A stretch of 64,000 nt of DNA from Amaranthus tricolor (GCF_026212465.1 NC_080062.1:743501-807500); one strand, 5' to 3'; shown: positions 1 through 12,649, counted from the stretch's first letter. Numbers and translations: made by a program. The notes: a model not told the origin generated them from the sequence alone.

Positions 1-2761
1 GCCATATGCTTGGGTCCGATTCACTAACATGGTAAGAATCATTTGTACCTTATTTTTTTTATTTTTTTTAATTGCATGCTCACACTAATTTAATTGTATA
101 AATTGAAATAGCAAAAGAGTCCAAAGGGATCTTGGAGAGAGGTCGATTCCTCAGCAAAGGTGTCGACTGGCTCAAAGTCGATGCCAAGCACTCCAATTTT
201 GACTGATGAGGAGCTAAAAGATCTCTCTCAAGATTGCAAATGGCTGCATTATTGTGCATCTCGCATAAGTGAGGAGGACCCACTCATTCTGAACCTGCTG
301 AAGGAGCAATACTGCTTTTTAGAGAGCCCGTTTGTAATTATTGGTCCTAGTGACATCGGGCAATTTTTGAGAGGAGAGATGCTGAACGTAGCTCTTTTCC
401 ATGTCTACATGAGGTGATTTTCATTATCTTACAAGTTAGGCATTGTTGTTTAATTGCTTTAATAACCGAATTACTAACAAAATTTTCTTATTTGTGAGTT
501 TAGTGCGGCTTACGAGGAGCTAAATTCTTGCGAACCTCCAATAAAAATTGGATGGTTTTGTCCAGAGTCGATTTCGAGTAGTAAATGTGTAAATGATCCA
601 GATGACGTCAGAGTATACATTGAGACTGCTTTGATTAATTCCCTTGCATCTAAACACACGTTCATTCTGGCTCCATATGTGGAAGAGTAAGTATTATTTT
701 TGAAATTGAACTTATCTTTTGATTTTTAAAGTCACCTAATCTCTAATTTGTTGATTTTAAATTTGCGTTTGTAGTTTGCATTGGATACTTTTGGTCATAT
801 GTCCTTTAACGAACACTGTGCACGTCTTCGACTCATTACAAAAACCTCAAAGCCCGCCTCGCAACACAAAATTCAAAGCGTTGTTGAATGCGTACGTAAT
901 ATTAATTATTTTACCAATTTGATTTAATTAAGTGTTTTATATATATATATATAAATAGTATTACTTTTCCCATGCGTTTCAGCACAATGAAAAAAGTGCG
1001 TGGACAAATGGGATCTACATCCAGAGCCACATTTCCAAAATGGACAGCAATAAAGGTACACAAATTCGATTTTATGCGTTTTTAAGCGTTTTTGTCAATT
1101 TCGCGCGTAAAGTAGCTCAAACTTGGTTTGTTATGCACGGAACTTGGCACACAACACTATTTGGTATATATTATTGTGTTTAAGTGGTTAGAATTGAAAA
1201 TCGTAGTCATATGCTAGAAATTACATGTTAAGTTGCGATTTTATGCGTTTTTAAGCGTTTTTGTCAATTTCGCGCGTAAAGTAGCTCAAACTTAGTTTGT
1301 TATGCACGAAACTTGGCACACTACACTATTTGGTATATATTATTGTGTTGAAGTGGATAGAATTGAAAATCATAGTCATATGCTAGAAATTAAGTGTTAA
1401 GTTGCGATTTTATGCGTTTTTAAGCGTTTTTGTCAATTTCGCGCGTAAAGTAGCTCAAACTTGGTTTGTTATGCACGAAACTTGGCACACAACACTATTT
1501 GGTATATATTATTGTGTTGAAGTGGATAGAATTTAAAATCATAGTCATATGCTAGAAATTAAGTGTTAAGTTGCGATTTTATGCGTTTTTAAGCGTTTTT
1601 GTCAATTTCGCGCGTAAAGTAGCTCAAACTTGGTTTGTTATGCACGAAACTTGGCACACAACACTATTTGATATATATTATTGTGTTGAAGTGGATAGAA
1701 TTGAAAATCATAGTCATATGCTAGAAATTAAGTGTTAAGTTGCGATTTTATGCGTTTTTAAGCGTTTTTGTCAATTTCGCGCGTAAAGTAGCTCAAACTT
1801 GGTTTGTTATGCACGAAACTTGGCACACAACACTATTTGGTATATATTATTATGTTGAAGTGGTTAGAATTGAAAATCATTGTCATATGGTATAAATTAG
1901 GCGTTAAGTTGCGATTTTATGCGTTTTTAAGCGTTTTTGGCACTTTTGCGCATAAAGTAGCTCAAACTTGGTTTGTTTTGCGCGAAACTTGTCACACAAC
2001 ACTATTTGGTCTATATTATTGCGTTGAAGTGGTTAGAATTGAAAATGATAGTCATATGCTAGAAATTAAGTGTTAAGTTGCGATTTTATGCGTTTTTAAG
2101 CGTTTTTGTCAATTTCGCGTAAAGTAGCTCAAACTTGGTTTGTTATGCACGAAACTTGGCACATAACACTATTTGGTATATATTATTGCGTTGAAGTGGT
2201 TAGAATTGAAAATCATTGTCATATGGTAGAAATTAGGCGTTAAGTTGCGATTTTATGCGTTTTTAAGCGTTTTTGGCACTTTTGCGCATAAAGTAGCTCA
2301 AACTTGGTTTGTTTTGCGCGAAACTTGTCACACAACACTATTTGGTCTATATTATTGCGTTGAAGTGGTTAGAATTGAAAATCATAGTCGTATGCTAGAA
2401 ATTACGTATTAAGTTGTGATTTTATGCGTTTTTATGCTCCTTTGGCACTAACATCTATTTTCTCTTAGTGCTTTCGACAACCTTCTGGTTCCGTTGATTG
2501 CGGCTACTACGCTCTTAAATACATGGACGATGTCTTAAAATCCGTGAAGGAGGTTGGAGTCGAAAACATAGATGCCGTAAGCATTTGTTACGTTCTTAAA
2601 TTATTATTATTGGTAAAATCTAATGTTTATTAATCTTTTAATTTTATATTATATTATAGGTTTTATACAACATTCCGAGGGAAACATGCCATCTGAGAAG
2701 TGGAGAGATGCGCGAATTAAAAGACAAGATTGCCGCGTATCTTGCTAATTTTTGTCCTTGA
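1..2761 (+). CDS. Ulp1-like cysteine protease gene of the CACTA element (5' end missing)
   Basis: Splice sites and phase support exons 1-31, 112-413, 504-686, 775-891, 983-1055, 2469-2576 and 2660-2761 (stop TGA), giving 295 codons after the first partial exon. The product resembles the C-terminal catalytic domain of Ulp1/SENP (C48) proteases, which act on SUMO-like conjugates and are commonly carried by plant transposons. The catalytic residues are visible in order: His in LHWILLV (exon 4), Asp in HVFDS (exon 4), and Gln and Cys in RQPSGSVDCGYY (exon 6). The domain start at GPSDIGQFLRGEML is also typical. All visible exons are open, so the gene may be functional, but its N-terminus is not visible. 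Its role for the transposon is not established by the sequence. Exons 5 and 6 are separated by a 1.4 kb intron filled with satellite repeats. Confidence 0.8.
1066..2440. repeat. 169-bp tandem satellite inside intron 5 of the Ulp1-like gene
   Basis: The motif GCGATTTTATGCG recurs at about 1066, 1235, 1404, 1573, 1742, 1911, 2080, 2247 and 2416, a period of 167-169 bp. About eight units fill the intron, which has normal ends (AAG|GTACAC, CTCTTAG|TGC). Two units (from about 1911 and 2247) share variant bases such as GGCACTTTTGCGCAT, so the array probably also grew by copying larger blocks. Confidence 0.9.
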
Positions 2762-2984
2762 TGAATTGTAATTAGTATTAGATTTTTTAGGACTTTAATG
2801 TATATTATATATATATATGTACGTACATATATATATGATCGAGAGTTTATTATTAAAAAAAAAATTATTGGTGATTATTTGTGATTATCATTGGGTTATT
2901 ATTGGATTAATCATTGTTATTACATTGTACATTATTATTGGATTATTATTAATTAAAAGGAAAAAAGAAAAAAAAAGGGAAATA

Positions 2985-3303
2985 TTTGCTGCGGTTAGCA
3001 CACAGAACCGCAGCAAATAAGTAGCATTTATAGGCAGACAGAAGAGGCACCGCGCCTCGCGTAGAACTCCGCGGCACGCGGAGTGCACTTATTTGCTCCG
3101 GTTTAGTTTGTTGACCGCAGCAAATACTCGTCTTCAATTGCTGCGGTTTATGTATAACCGCAGCAAATAATGCCCTTTTTTGCCGCGGTTTTTAACCGCA
3201 GCATTTAAATTAGGTCATTTGCTGCTATCACTATTGCTTGGGGCCAAAACCGCAGCAAATAATGGCAAAAAAACCGCAGCAAATAAGGTTTTTTCCACTA
3301 GTG
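2985..3303. repeat. Subterminal inverted repeats and terminus of the left CACTA element
   Basis: Direct and inverted copies of TTGCTGCGGTT / AACCGCAGCAAATAA occur about ten times in this stretch, several as hairpin pairs with short loops (for example 2988-3020 and 3138-3170). Subterminal arrays of this kind bind the element's TNPA-like protein in the En/Spm system. A GC-rich palindromic stretch near 3050-3085 interrupts the array. Confidence 0.8.
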
Positions 3304-4700
3304 TTTCTTTATGATTTCACAATTGAAATCTACAATTTGAAATGAATTTATTATTTCCAAACACAACTTTAGGAAATCACCATCGATAATTTTATTCTTC
3401 TCCGCAATTTCTTGAAGTTGTAAAACAAACTCTAGGCCCCAAACAACATCCCCAACCGATGGACGTTCGCTACCTTGATTGCGTACGCAATAAGCTCGGG
3501 AATAATCTCACCGAATTTGCTTAGACAATGACATGCAATTTGGCCTTTTAAATTCGGGTCTATGATAATATTTTTATAATTTTTATATGTACGTAGTTTA
3601 AGATATTAATAATGGCAAATCCTAATATTAAGAGGCGAACGTGTGTCTCAATTGAAGAACTCATTTGCAATGGGTGTTTGAAACTTCTCAAAATATTGAT
3701 TATAACTTAATTATCTCCAACCGTAAAAGGTATTGCATTCCAATCTTTAAGCATGGAACATGCCATTACAAGGCTTCTTCTCTAAGAAAAATGCATTTAT
3801 AGAAATAAAAAATAGAATAAAAGTCTTTTTTTATTTATGTCGATTTTATCGTAAGACGGTTTTAAATTATGCTAAATAGTCTTACTAAATTAGTTAAAAC
3901 ATTCATTATAGTACTCAAAATACTCACTTTAGTTGTTTAATACTTTAACACATCATTTTTATGCTAAAACTAACATTTTGAATATTATAGCACTCATTTT
4001 TGTTCTTTAAAAGAGTCAGTCCGTTTGGTAGATGGTAATAAATGGTAGTAGTGGAAATAAAAACTAGTGTAATTTTGATTGAAAAATCTCTTTGCTACCT
4101 TGATGGCGATGCTTGTCCAACTTCAATTATCTGATTTTCTTCATACAATTCATTCCAATGCATTATCATTGGGAGAGGTAGTATTAGGTGGTAATGAAAA
4201 TTTGTAAACAAAAATATTTTTTTGTGATCAAAGTTTCATCACCATGGGAATGACATGGAAATTGAGATGAAATAAAACACTATAAATCATTTCCATTATC
4301 ACTATTTAGTATCATTAACGAAACAGATCGTTAATACCATATGATCGTGAGACAGTTTCATACTTGCTCTTGTAGCTTGGAGGAGAGTGGCATTACTACT
4401 GAGTGGGCTTTATATCATGGCAAAAACTTGGGAGATACCGCCTCAATATGAGGCGGTACAATTGGGCCGGCCCAAAAGCTAAAAATTAAAAAAAATGAAA
4501 ATGGCGCAAAACCCCAAAATTAGAAAATAAATTTAATTTTGACTTTAAAGATATCAATTCTGACATTTAAGTGATTAATTTCAACTTAAAGTAAACCTTA
4601 AATAAATCAATTAAAATAAAAATATTCAATTTTTACCTAAAAGTGATCAATTTTGACATTAAAGTAATCAATTTCTACTTACAAGTTTATAACCTTAAAT
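3304..4700. other. Paralogous 3' flank of a receptor-kinase unit
   Basis: This stretch matches 49497 to about 50890 almost base for base, apart from small indels. There it lies just downstream of copy C's kinase. It therefore implies another member of the chimeric kinase family to the left of the window, now separated from its flank by the CACTA insertion. No intact gene is visible here; the antisense kinase relic and a repeat are listed separately. Confidence 0.7.
3372..3567 (-). pseudogene. Antisense relic of a CrRLK1L kinase C-terminus
   Basis: On the minus strand, from about 3567 to 3372, reads IIDPNLKGQIA, then after a frame change CVRNQGSERPSVGDVVWG and LEFVLQLQEIAEK. This matches the end of the kinase domain (subdomain XI) of copies A and B, which have VDPNLTGQIAPECL and GSDRPSMGDVVWGLEFALQLQE. 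It is a broken fragment with no start, lying opposite to the direction of the functional cluster. A second copy lies at 49567-49762. Confidence 0.8.
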
Positions 4701-4740
4701 GGACAAGTTTATAATCAATTAAAATTATTTGTTTCATTTA
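4425..4740. repeat. Dispersed 'gatcaattt' repeat with gaggcggt palindrome
   Basis: It starts with a near-palindrome (ACCGCCTCAATATGAGGCGGT) followed by degenerate, roughly 15-20 bp units of the kind 'aaagtgatcaatttYgac'. Related stretches occur at 27840-28400, 29215-29470, 42070-42262 and 50625-51120. It is probably a non-autonomous element or old minisatellite; its family is not recognised. Confidence 0.55.
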
Positions 4741-5439
4741 TTTTTCTTTTATTTTCTTTGCTAGTTTTGTGCTTCAATGTCGTTCATATAGAGGGCGAAT
4801 GCTCCAATGACATCAATGAATCTATGAATAAGAGACCAGTCTACCGCACCAAAATTCAAGCTGGTAATTGCTTGTGCCAGATTACAAATGTGAAATGCAT
4901 TCCTTTCGTTAAATGTTCCCGTTCTATTTCTTTCTAGCTATAAATAGTAGATTAAATTCATATGTCAATGCTTTCTTCAAAATTATGTTTCTATTTTTGT
5001 AATTTTTTTTTCATCGGGGTAGTGGGAGAATCCTTATAGTTGTCAAATTAAATACTTTGAAATACTCGCATTCGATTGTGACATGTTGTGTAGAAAAATG
5101 TTATTATTAGTAGCAAGTATAATAGAACGGAGAAAGTATATTATTAATCATACATGGATGAAATGTTTTTAATGGTTGTATGTCAAATTAATGTAAAGTG
5201 CTTGATTGAATTTAATTATACTCTAGCTCTTTGAATTTTGATTAAAGAATTTATTTGATAAATGATTACTGGTTGGAACTGTTATTAGTCAGAATTAATT
5301 ATTGATATACTAACTATTATACATTTAAGTCAGTCGTTTTAGTTAGTTATTTGGAAATTTGTATCATATTAGTATTATTATATCAATTGGGTCTAAAAGT
5401 TAAATATTATTAAGTAATGCCTTTGGTTAACCAAAATAA
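4741..5439. other. Intergenic, nothing recognised
   Basis: AT-rich sequence with no convincing open reading frame, RNA gene or transposon end. It lies between the paralogous kinase flank and the LINE-relic block. Confidence 0.5.
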
Positions 5440-6515
5440 AAAGATTTTTTTTTTATTTGAAAAACTATCATTAATTAGCCTCAACATTGAACCAAAGTCG
5501 AACCAATTTCTTTGAAATTTCAACGAGAATATTTAATGCAAAATTTGAGGATGGATGGAGTAATTTAATTGCGTAGATATTAATGGTGTGAGCGTGTGAC
5601 ATTTCAAAATGAAGGGGAGTAATGGCAACTGATCAGCCCAAATCAAAATGATTGCTGGTGAAAAATTAGTATATAACTTCTATTTTAGATGAGTCATTAA
5701 AGACTTAAAAGAGTGTAATTTTATTATTTTGAAAATTAATTTTCCTAATAATAAATTTATAATCTTCATATTAAGTATATTTTGATCACTAAAGTTAACA
5801 TACCTTACCTTATCAAAAGAGGTAAAAAAAATTACAGTCTACACAACCTTCAACTCAAGAAAACCCACAAATGAACTAAAAAGACTAGCAAGACAAAGAA
5901 GAAAAAACAAACAAGCTAAGACTAGTAATAGCTTGTATGCATAAGCAAGAGAGATACAAACACAATCATAAAGGCAAGACTATGAGCCAAAGGTAATTAT
6001 TGATGCTCACGGACACCAAAACCACGTCTCCAACTAATTTTAATTTATCTTTAGTCAAGTTCTTAGAAAGATACAACTCATTCATGTCATTTTTAATTTG
6101 CTCTTCTCACGTTTTCTTAGGCCTATCATGACTTTACTTCTATCAACTGTGATGTTTTGCATGTCGACGGTCTTCCTTCTTACATTCCAAAACCATTTCA
6201 ATCTACTTTTACGCATTTCTGCAGAGATGGGTGAAGCCTCTAGTCTTTCTCTCAAAACACAGTTCTTAATCTTATCTATGTTGGTCTGTCAAAACATCCA
6301 ACTTAACATTCACGTCTCTCCTACTGTCATCTTACGCGCTGCAAGTGATTTTTTCGTTGGACATTTAGAAAAAAGTTTCTGGTAAATAACTTAAGTCATA
6401 ACCCAAAAGCTACTATGGGTAATATTTTTGATGGTTTTTGGAATTATGACTCAATTATTTTTCTAATAAGCAACCAAATGCCAACAACTATTTTTATACA
6501 AACCATCTTTATTAC
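5440..6515. repeat. Segmental block shared with 60985-62050
   Basis: About 1.07 kb nearly identical to the block upstream of copy E, showing that A and E share an upstream region. It contains the LINE relic listed separately. In A it is followed by a solo LTR; in E it runs almost directly into the start of the gene. Confidence 0.8.
6082..6309 (-). pseudogene. LINE reverse-transcriptase C-terminal relic
   Basis: The minus strand reads MLSWMF, a stop, QTNIDKIKN, then EASPISAEMRKSRLKWFW and NVRRK. This is the conserved C-terminal stretch of plant LINE ORF2 proteins and RT-derived relics (pattern RMLRWMCGHTRxDKIRN...KMRExRLRWFGHVRR). The in-frame stop and the lack of the RT core make it a remnant. 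The + strand frame over the same bases is also open for 95 codons but has no recognisable content. Confidence 0.75.
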
Positions 6516-7283
6516 TGTTGAGTCAAGCCCAATTTCAATGACCTTGGTGATAGGTTTGATCACTTGATTGCTCATGCCTTATCTTGCACTCTTGAGAGTG
6601 AAGATGTAAGGAACATGAGCTATGTAGGATTGAGATTTGGATCACTTGATGAAGTGATCAAGGTGAATGATTTGGGGTGTCTTAATGAAGACAATGCACG
6701 AAGATTGAAGGGCTTTGAAGACAGCTCGAGTGGTCGAGCATGTTTGGCTCGGTCGAGCCTTAATGCAGCAGGGCTCCAGTAGCCTCAGAGAAAGTGCTCG
6801 ATCGGTTGAGCCTAGGGCGCTCGATCGAGCAAAATGGCAGCAAACAAAACAGAAGCTTTCTGTTTTATGTGTGGGATTTTGTGGGCTTTTAAGCCTTTTG
6901 TCCTAAGTTATTCTAATATGTTTTATGACTATATAAGGAGTCTTAGAACATCATTAGGGAATTGAGAGAGGCATATACAAGATTGAAAGCTAGGGTTCAC
7001 ACCATAAGAGTTCTTCATCCTTGTGTTATGCATGTTTGTGTGAGATTGAGTTAAAGGTTCAATCTTTGCTTTGAGAGGCTGCTCTTAAAGCTTGAAAAGG
7101 TGAGTCATTAATGTATTGTTGATTATATTAATGATAAGCTACTTATTTTGAGGTGGAGGTATCCATAGATACCTCATACATCTTGTGTTTTGCTTCTTCC
7201 ATTATTCTGCTCTGTTTTGGTTGTTTATCTTTGCATTTCTTTTATTATTGTTTCTTCACCATTGCAATAGCTCATTCACAACA
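6516..7283. mobile_element. Solo LTR, 768 bp, flanked by ATTAC target duplications
   Basis: It begins TGTTGAGTC and ends CACAACA, so the termini TGTTG...CAACA are inverted. The 5-bp duplication ATTAC is present at 6511-6515 and 7284-7288. There is no coding region or second LTR, so it is a solo LTR from recombination. It contains repeated CTCGATCGAGC-like palindromes (about 6722-6835), which also occur in the second solo LTR near 39510-39640. Strand is undetermined. Confidence 0.85.
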
Positions 7284-8660
7284 ATTACAGTTGGCTGGCC
7301 TAAACTTTTGGCTTTGAGAAGTAGCAAATAAGTCAATTCTTTGAGCTAATCAAACTAACTAATAGCTTCAACCTCCAACCAATTGCCATTCATCAAACAA
7401 ACCTCTATACACAGGTCCAACTCTTTTACAAGAGCACCATACACGACGACATAACGGCCCACAATTTTTGGGACCTAAAATTATTTTTTATTTTCATATG
7501 TTTAATTATATGTTAAAAAAATTATAATAATTTGCCGAAAATAAAATACTGACAAGTCATCATATAATCAATGGAAATAATATCCTCTAATTAATGATCA
7601 TCCATTACTTTGTTAATTTAATTTATTATATTTTCTTGGTCAATTATTAAGGTATCTAAATAATGAAATTGTTAATTTAATTTGTTGAATCTTCTTGTTT
7701 AATTAATTAAGTTAGTTTCACAAGTTAAATAATGCTTTAGCAAAATGAAAAAATGATAGTTCATTAATTAATTGTATATTAAAACTTTGGACATACATAT
7801 TCATATGTTAATGTCCTTGTCTATTGACTATTCAATAATTGAGCTTTACTTTCATGCCATTCTTGACTTGTTCTACATAACACTGACGTCTTATGCAACT
7901 TGTGAGTGGTCACTGCTTTATTTTTTTATTTCTCTGATAAGTAGTAAATTCTGTGTTTGAAAGTAATATTTGATTTTTTATACAATTTAATTTATTAATT
8001 TAATTTTTAATATTTTTAATTATTTATAATGAAAAATTATAAAAAATTAATATTAATAATTTTTGTATTGATACGAATCAAATAAAAACACGTCTGATTA
8101 TGCTTTAACTTAATAATTAAAACAAATTAAAAATTAATAGTAATAAATAAATAGTGTAATTTTCTAATTGCAAGAAATTTGAAAGAATAGAGAAAGTACC
8201 AAATTTATTCATGTTAAACCAACATTATATTTAATCAAAGAAAAAAACAAGTAAATTGATATTTTACAGAGAAATAAGAGAGAAATAGTTAAATATTTAG
8301 ATAGAGAAAACATGTTTGATCTGTCCACTATCTCTTCCTCTCGGATTCCGAATTTGGGCGGTATATGGGCTAATGACCATAGCCTTAAGCCCATAACCAT
8401 TTCGATAAAAATTTAAAAAAACTATGTGATAACTGCAGGCTCCAGTCTCCAGTCTCCTGAGAGATTGTCTTTCAAATCTAGTTCATTAAAGTTTAATGTT
8501 ACTCTTACTATATTTTTCTTTATGGGCTGATCCAATCAGAGATATTCTCTTAAAGAAAACATTTCTCACTCACAAGAAATTATAATGTTATAATATTACA
8601 AAAAAAAATAAAAATTAAACAAGTTAATTGACCAAACCAAAAGAGAAAATGACAAATTTA
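7284..8660. other. Upstream region of copy A absent from copy E
   Basis: AT-rich sequence without a convincing gene. Near 8000-8100 it has a short stretch ending 'gatacgaatcaaataaaaac', related to the Stowaway-like repeats downstream of A, B and D. Copy E lacks the whole segment, apparently by deletion between short AGTTGG/GTTGG repeats at about 7289 and 8661. Confidence 0.5.
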
Positions 8661-8871
8661 GTTGGAATAATAACTTTCAAGTGCTCAAATTGATATTTGT
8701 ATTCAATTTGTCATGTAGAAGTAGAAGATAAAGTAAACGGTCAACATACATATTAGTGTTATACAAAATTATTACTCTGAAAATAATGCAACTCAAAAAT
8801 CACATTTTTGAATTTAAATTGATTAGATAGAAATACTATTATTCAATTAATTTTCTCTCCAATCTCCAATA
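8661..8871 (+). promoter_or_regulatory. Conserved upstream block of copy A
   Basis: This stretch is shared with 62050-62200 upstream of copy E and, more loosely, with 42563-42717 upstream of copy C. Its final bases (CTCCAATCTCCAATA just before the ATG) are identical in A and C. It is probably the 5' untranslated leader and core promoter. No single TATA element can be picked with confidence in this AT-rich DNA. Confidence 0.35.
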
Positions 8872-10960
8872 ATGTTCGTTCACCCTCAAATGCTCCTTAC
8901 ACTTCTTTCCTTCCTCTTCATCACAACACTAACATTTTCCATTACAACCCCATATAAACCACCCGACCACCTCCTCATCAACTTTGGCCTACCAAAAAAT
9001 TCTCCACAACCTATCGATAACCACGGTATATGGCAGAGCGATCAAGACTTCATCCTCACTTCGCTATCTGCCACCAGTAACTCCACTGCTTTTGCAGTGG
9101 AGGCTACAACTCCCAATAATATGGCCCGAATATTTCGGGCCACGACAACATATTCCATACCTGTTACCACGTGGGGCCCAAAACTAGTCCGCCTCTACTT
9201 TCCACCCCTACCCATATCCTACGACATCATAGACACCAAATCATCTTTTCTTTCGCTCACAATTAATGGGTTTAATATTTTGCGCAACTTTAGCGCGTAC
9301 GCTGTTATGTCCCACGCTAATGCATACACCAACACCACCGCGCCGGTAACAGACGGTCTTGTAAGAGAGATTTACATCTCTTTAGACGAACGAGACGGGC
9401 AAAGGGCTATAAACCTAACTTTCTCACCAAGTAACCCGGATGGGTTCGGGTTCATAAACGGGTTGGAGATTATATCTGTTCCCGATGGGTTGTACTTTAA
9501 CCGTTCCGGATCCAATATGGTTCCATATCTTACGGGTGGGTTTCAAGATTATTTGAATAACCCGTTTAATTTTTCGGATTCAATAGCTATGGAAAATATT
9601 ATCCGGCTGAACGTTGGTGGGTCGATCGTGGAACCGAGTAATGATTCCGGACTTAGCCGGACTTGGTTCGGTAGAGACGATGACTACATGATGTAAGTTC
9701 AACAATATTTTTCAAATTTCCTGAATTTAATTTTAGACAATTGTCTTCTAATTTTCTTTGTTTCACTGATAAACTTAAACTATGTGGTGGATAGATAATT
9801 TTGGGTCAACAGGAAATATAATTTCTTTTGAATTCCCAAAAAGCATAGGAAGTAATTAATTTATTAGTTTCAAGTAAAAAATAAATAGTATTTTTTTCTT
9901 ACAAAGTTATCAATTACTTTCTTCGTTTCTTATCAAGTTTCCATAAGGAATGTAAATGAAAACAAGAAAAATATAATATTTTAGATAATGAATTTATTAT
10001 TTTATTAAATAATAAATTTAATTTAATGAAAAAAATTAGCACCATATATAATTATTAAAAAATTGAAATAAAGTCATTAAAAAAATTATAAGGACTATAA
10101 CTAATAAAAAATATTTTTATAAACTTAAGGAGAAATATGTAAGGATCATAAGAAATATACAAATGTTAAAATGAAGTTAGTGACTAGAAAATATGTGAGA
10201 ATTATATGGATTGTTATTAAAATATTAAAATATGATTAAAAAGGTTATTTTTATTCGAAATATATGATATAAAAATAAAAAGTTCTCTAAGTAACGATAA
10301 AAATGCAATCTTCATAGCTCTATACTTATGTGATAATTTCCATTTTCAGTATTCAACCAAAAAAAAAGAAAAAAACAATTTCTAAGAATTTTTTTAAGTT
10401 ATTAATTTTTTAAGAAATTAAAACTTTTATAGGAATTTAAGTATTTATTTGTTGACCAAACAAGCTCTTGGTAAATATAATTGACCAATATGTCGATTGT
10501 AGCAGTGACATCTTTGACTTGTGTGCAGAGTTTGAATGTGTTTACCACATCACACACTAATATGTATATATACTTGTTTCTCCCCGTGTTTGCTAAGCTC
10601 AATGCGTTTATAAGATCGAGTTAAACATAATTAAAAATATAATAATATGATATTATATTGATATGCGTGGAGAGACGAATAAAATAAGATTTCAAATGGT
10701 TATATATTTTTCTCATATAATAATCGCAATATGTAAGATACTATAGAATAAAGAACAATGTAAAATTATTCTATAAAGCATAAAAAAAACGGAGGAAATA
10801 TGCAATATAGAAGTATAATCACGTCTCTTCTCACTATAGGCTACAAGTGTGCATCATGCAATACAAGTCTTCCGTATATTTGAAGTATATAATCCCACTT
10901 TAAACGTTAGATGAATGAGATTCTAATCCTTAACATGACCTTTTGAAATCATATCAAGTA

Positions 10961-11337
<377 letters not shown>

Positions 11338-11483
11338 TTTTATTGATTATATTGAGCTGTACCTTAGCTTGTGTTGAACACATATAACTTTGCTATTGTA
11401 TTTGGTTTTATTGGTCTCTTTCTTTGCAGTGCTCTTTTTATTTGAGCGTCGCTTTGACTGTATCCCTCTTGCCCTGTCTTCAG

Positions 11484-11556
11484 ATGGGGTGTAGGTATGA
11501 TTTATCAGTCACGAACCCACAAATCCAGTCCTAAGCGGAATCTATCGTATATGATG
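11484..11556 (+). other. Candidate poison cassette exon in intron 1 of copy A
   Basis: A 73-nt stretch bounded by a good acceptor (CTGTCTTCAG) and a donor (ATGATG|GTAAAT), within a non-AT-rich block (about 11335-11596) that is strongly conserved in A, B and C. Spliced after exon 1 it stays open (IWGVGMIYQSRTHKSS...), but then exon 2 would start with TAA. Inclusion would therefore end translation at once. Skipping it gives a clean malectin reading frame. No transcript evidence is available here. Confidence 0.4.
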
Positions 11557-12649
11557 GTAAATTGATTAATTTTATTTTTATGTTGTACATGATCAGTAAT
11601 GGTCTAAACTACACAAAGATCTACGACGATGCCACAATCAATTATACAGTTGCAACACCATCGTATACGGCGCCGGAATTAGTGTACTTGACAATGAGGT
11701 CGATGGGACCATATGATGGAAAATTGAAGAAAAACCAAAATTTGACATGGTTATTCGAGGTCGATGTTGGATTTAATTATCTTGTGAGGCTCCATTTTTG
11801 CGAGTTAGATTCCAAAATCAACAACACTGGCCAAAGACTTTTCCACGTTAGTATCAACAATTAAATAGGTGCATATGATATTGATGTTTTTGCGCTAACT
11901 GGTGGCATTTTCATTCCAATGTATCGAGATTTCGTTACGCTCTTTGAAGGTAGTGGTACCAACAAAGCTAGTGTCGAAACCAGAGGTCTTCTTTCAGTGA
12001 CACTTACTCCCGACCCTACCGCAACGTAAGTTAATCATTGTTTTTTATGGGTAAGAAATCGAGAATCCGGCCCCTGCATGAGGAGGCTAGGAGTCAAGCA
12101 TTGATTTTCCCCTGGGTTAAAAATTGAACGCCTATCACAAGAATGAATGGAAAGACTTTCTACAATACATTTGCATATATTTTAACCAAGTCAAACTCGC
12201 CGTGTGTTTTTTTAATCTTTTTTCCCAAAAACTTACATTTTAGCCAATATGGGTTTAAAATCGCTATTTAAGATAGCAATTTTACGTGAAGTTTACTTTT
12301 CCAACTGTTTTTACCTGAAGCCCATTTCTCTATTTTTTTAAAAATAAATTTTTTTTTTAGTTTGTTTATTTTTCTTGCCACATTTTATTTTATGGAAGTG
12401 GTCTAACCACAGAAAATTTTGTCATATACAAATTTTTCCTTACTTTAAATTTAATCCAGATTTATGCAATATAAATGACTTTACAATTTCTTAGTCTTTG
12501 TATTATATATGATTCATTATTGCAATTTCAAAAGAGCATATAGAGTAATTATTTGTTTGATGGCAAGAATATTTTCCTTCTAAAAATACTTTATTTAATG
12601 ACTTTTTCAAATTTGCATTGAAGTTGAAACTTTTGTCTTGTTTTTCTAG

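Larger units (their letters stand above)
1..3303 (+). mobile_element. CACTA (En/Spm-like) DNA transposon, right part only
   Basis: The right terminus reads CACTAGTG at 3296-3303. Read inward on the minus strand it begins CACTAGTGGAAAAAACC and runs into many inverted copies of a TTTGCTGCGGTT motif, the usual CACTA layout. The left end is outside the window. The end point is confirmed by comparison: 3304 onward matches 49497 onward, where no element is present, and a 3-bp TTT target fits both sites. The element carries the Ulp1-like protease gene at 1-2761; any transposase gene would lie to the left. Confidence 0.85.

Noticed and set aside
1066..2440. CRISPR-like or coding repeat array
   Set aside because: Repeats are contiguous 169-bp units without spacers, in a spliced intron of a plant gene.
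6098..6385. 95-codon + strand frame repeated at 61629-61916
   Set aside because: Its conservation reflects segmental duplication; the meaningful reading is the LINE relic on the minus strand.
11430..11596. An obligatory extra exon between exons 1 and 2 of copy A
   Set aside because: Including it puts TAA at the start of exon 2; direct joining of 9692 to 11597 gives the expected malectin reading (DDDYMINGLNY).
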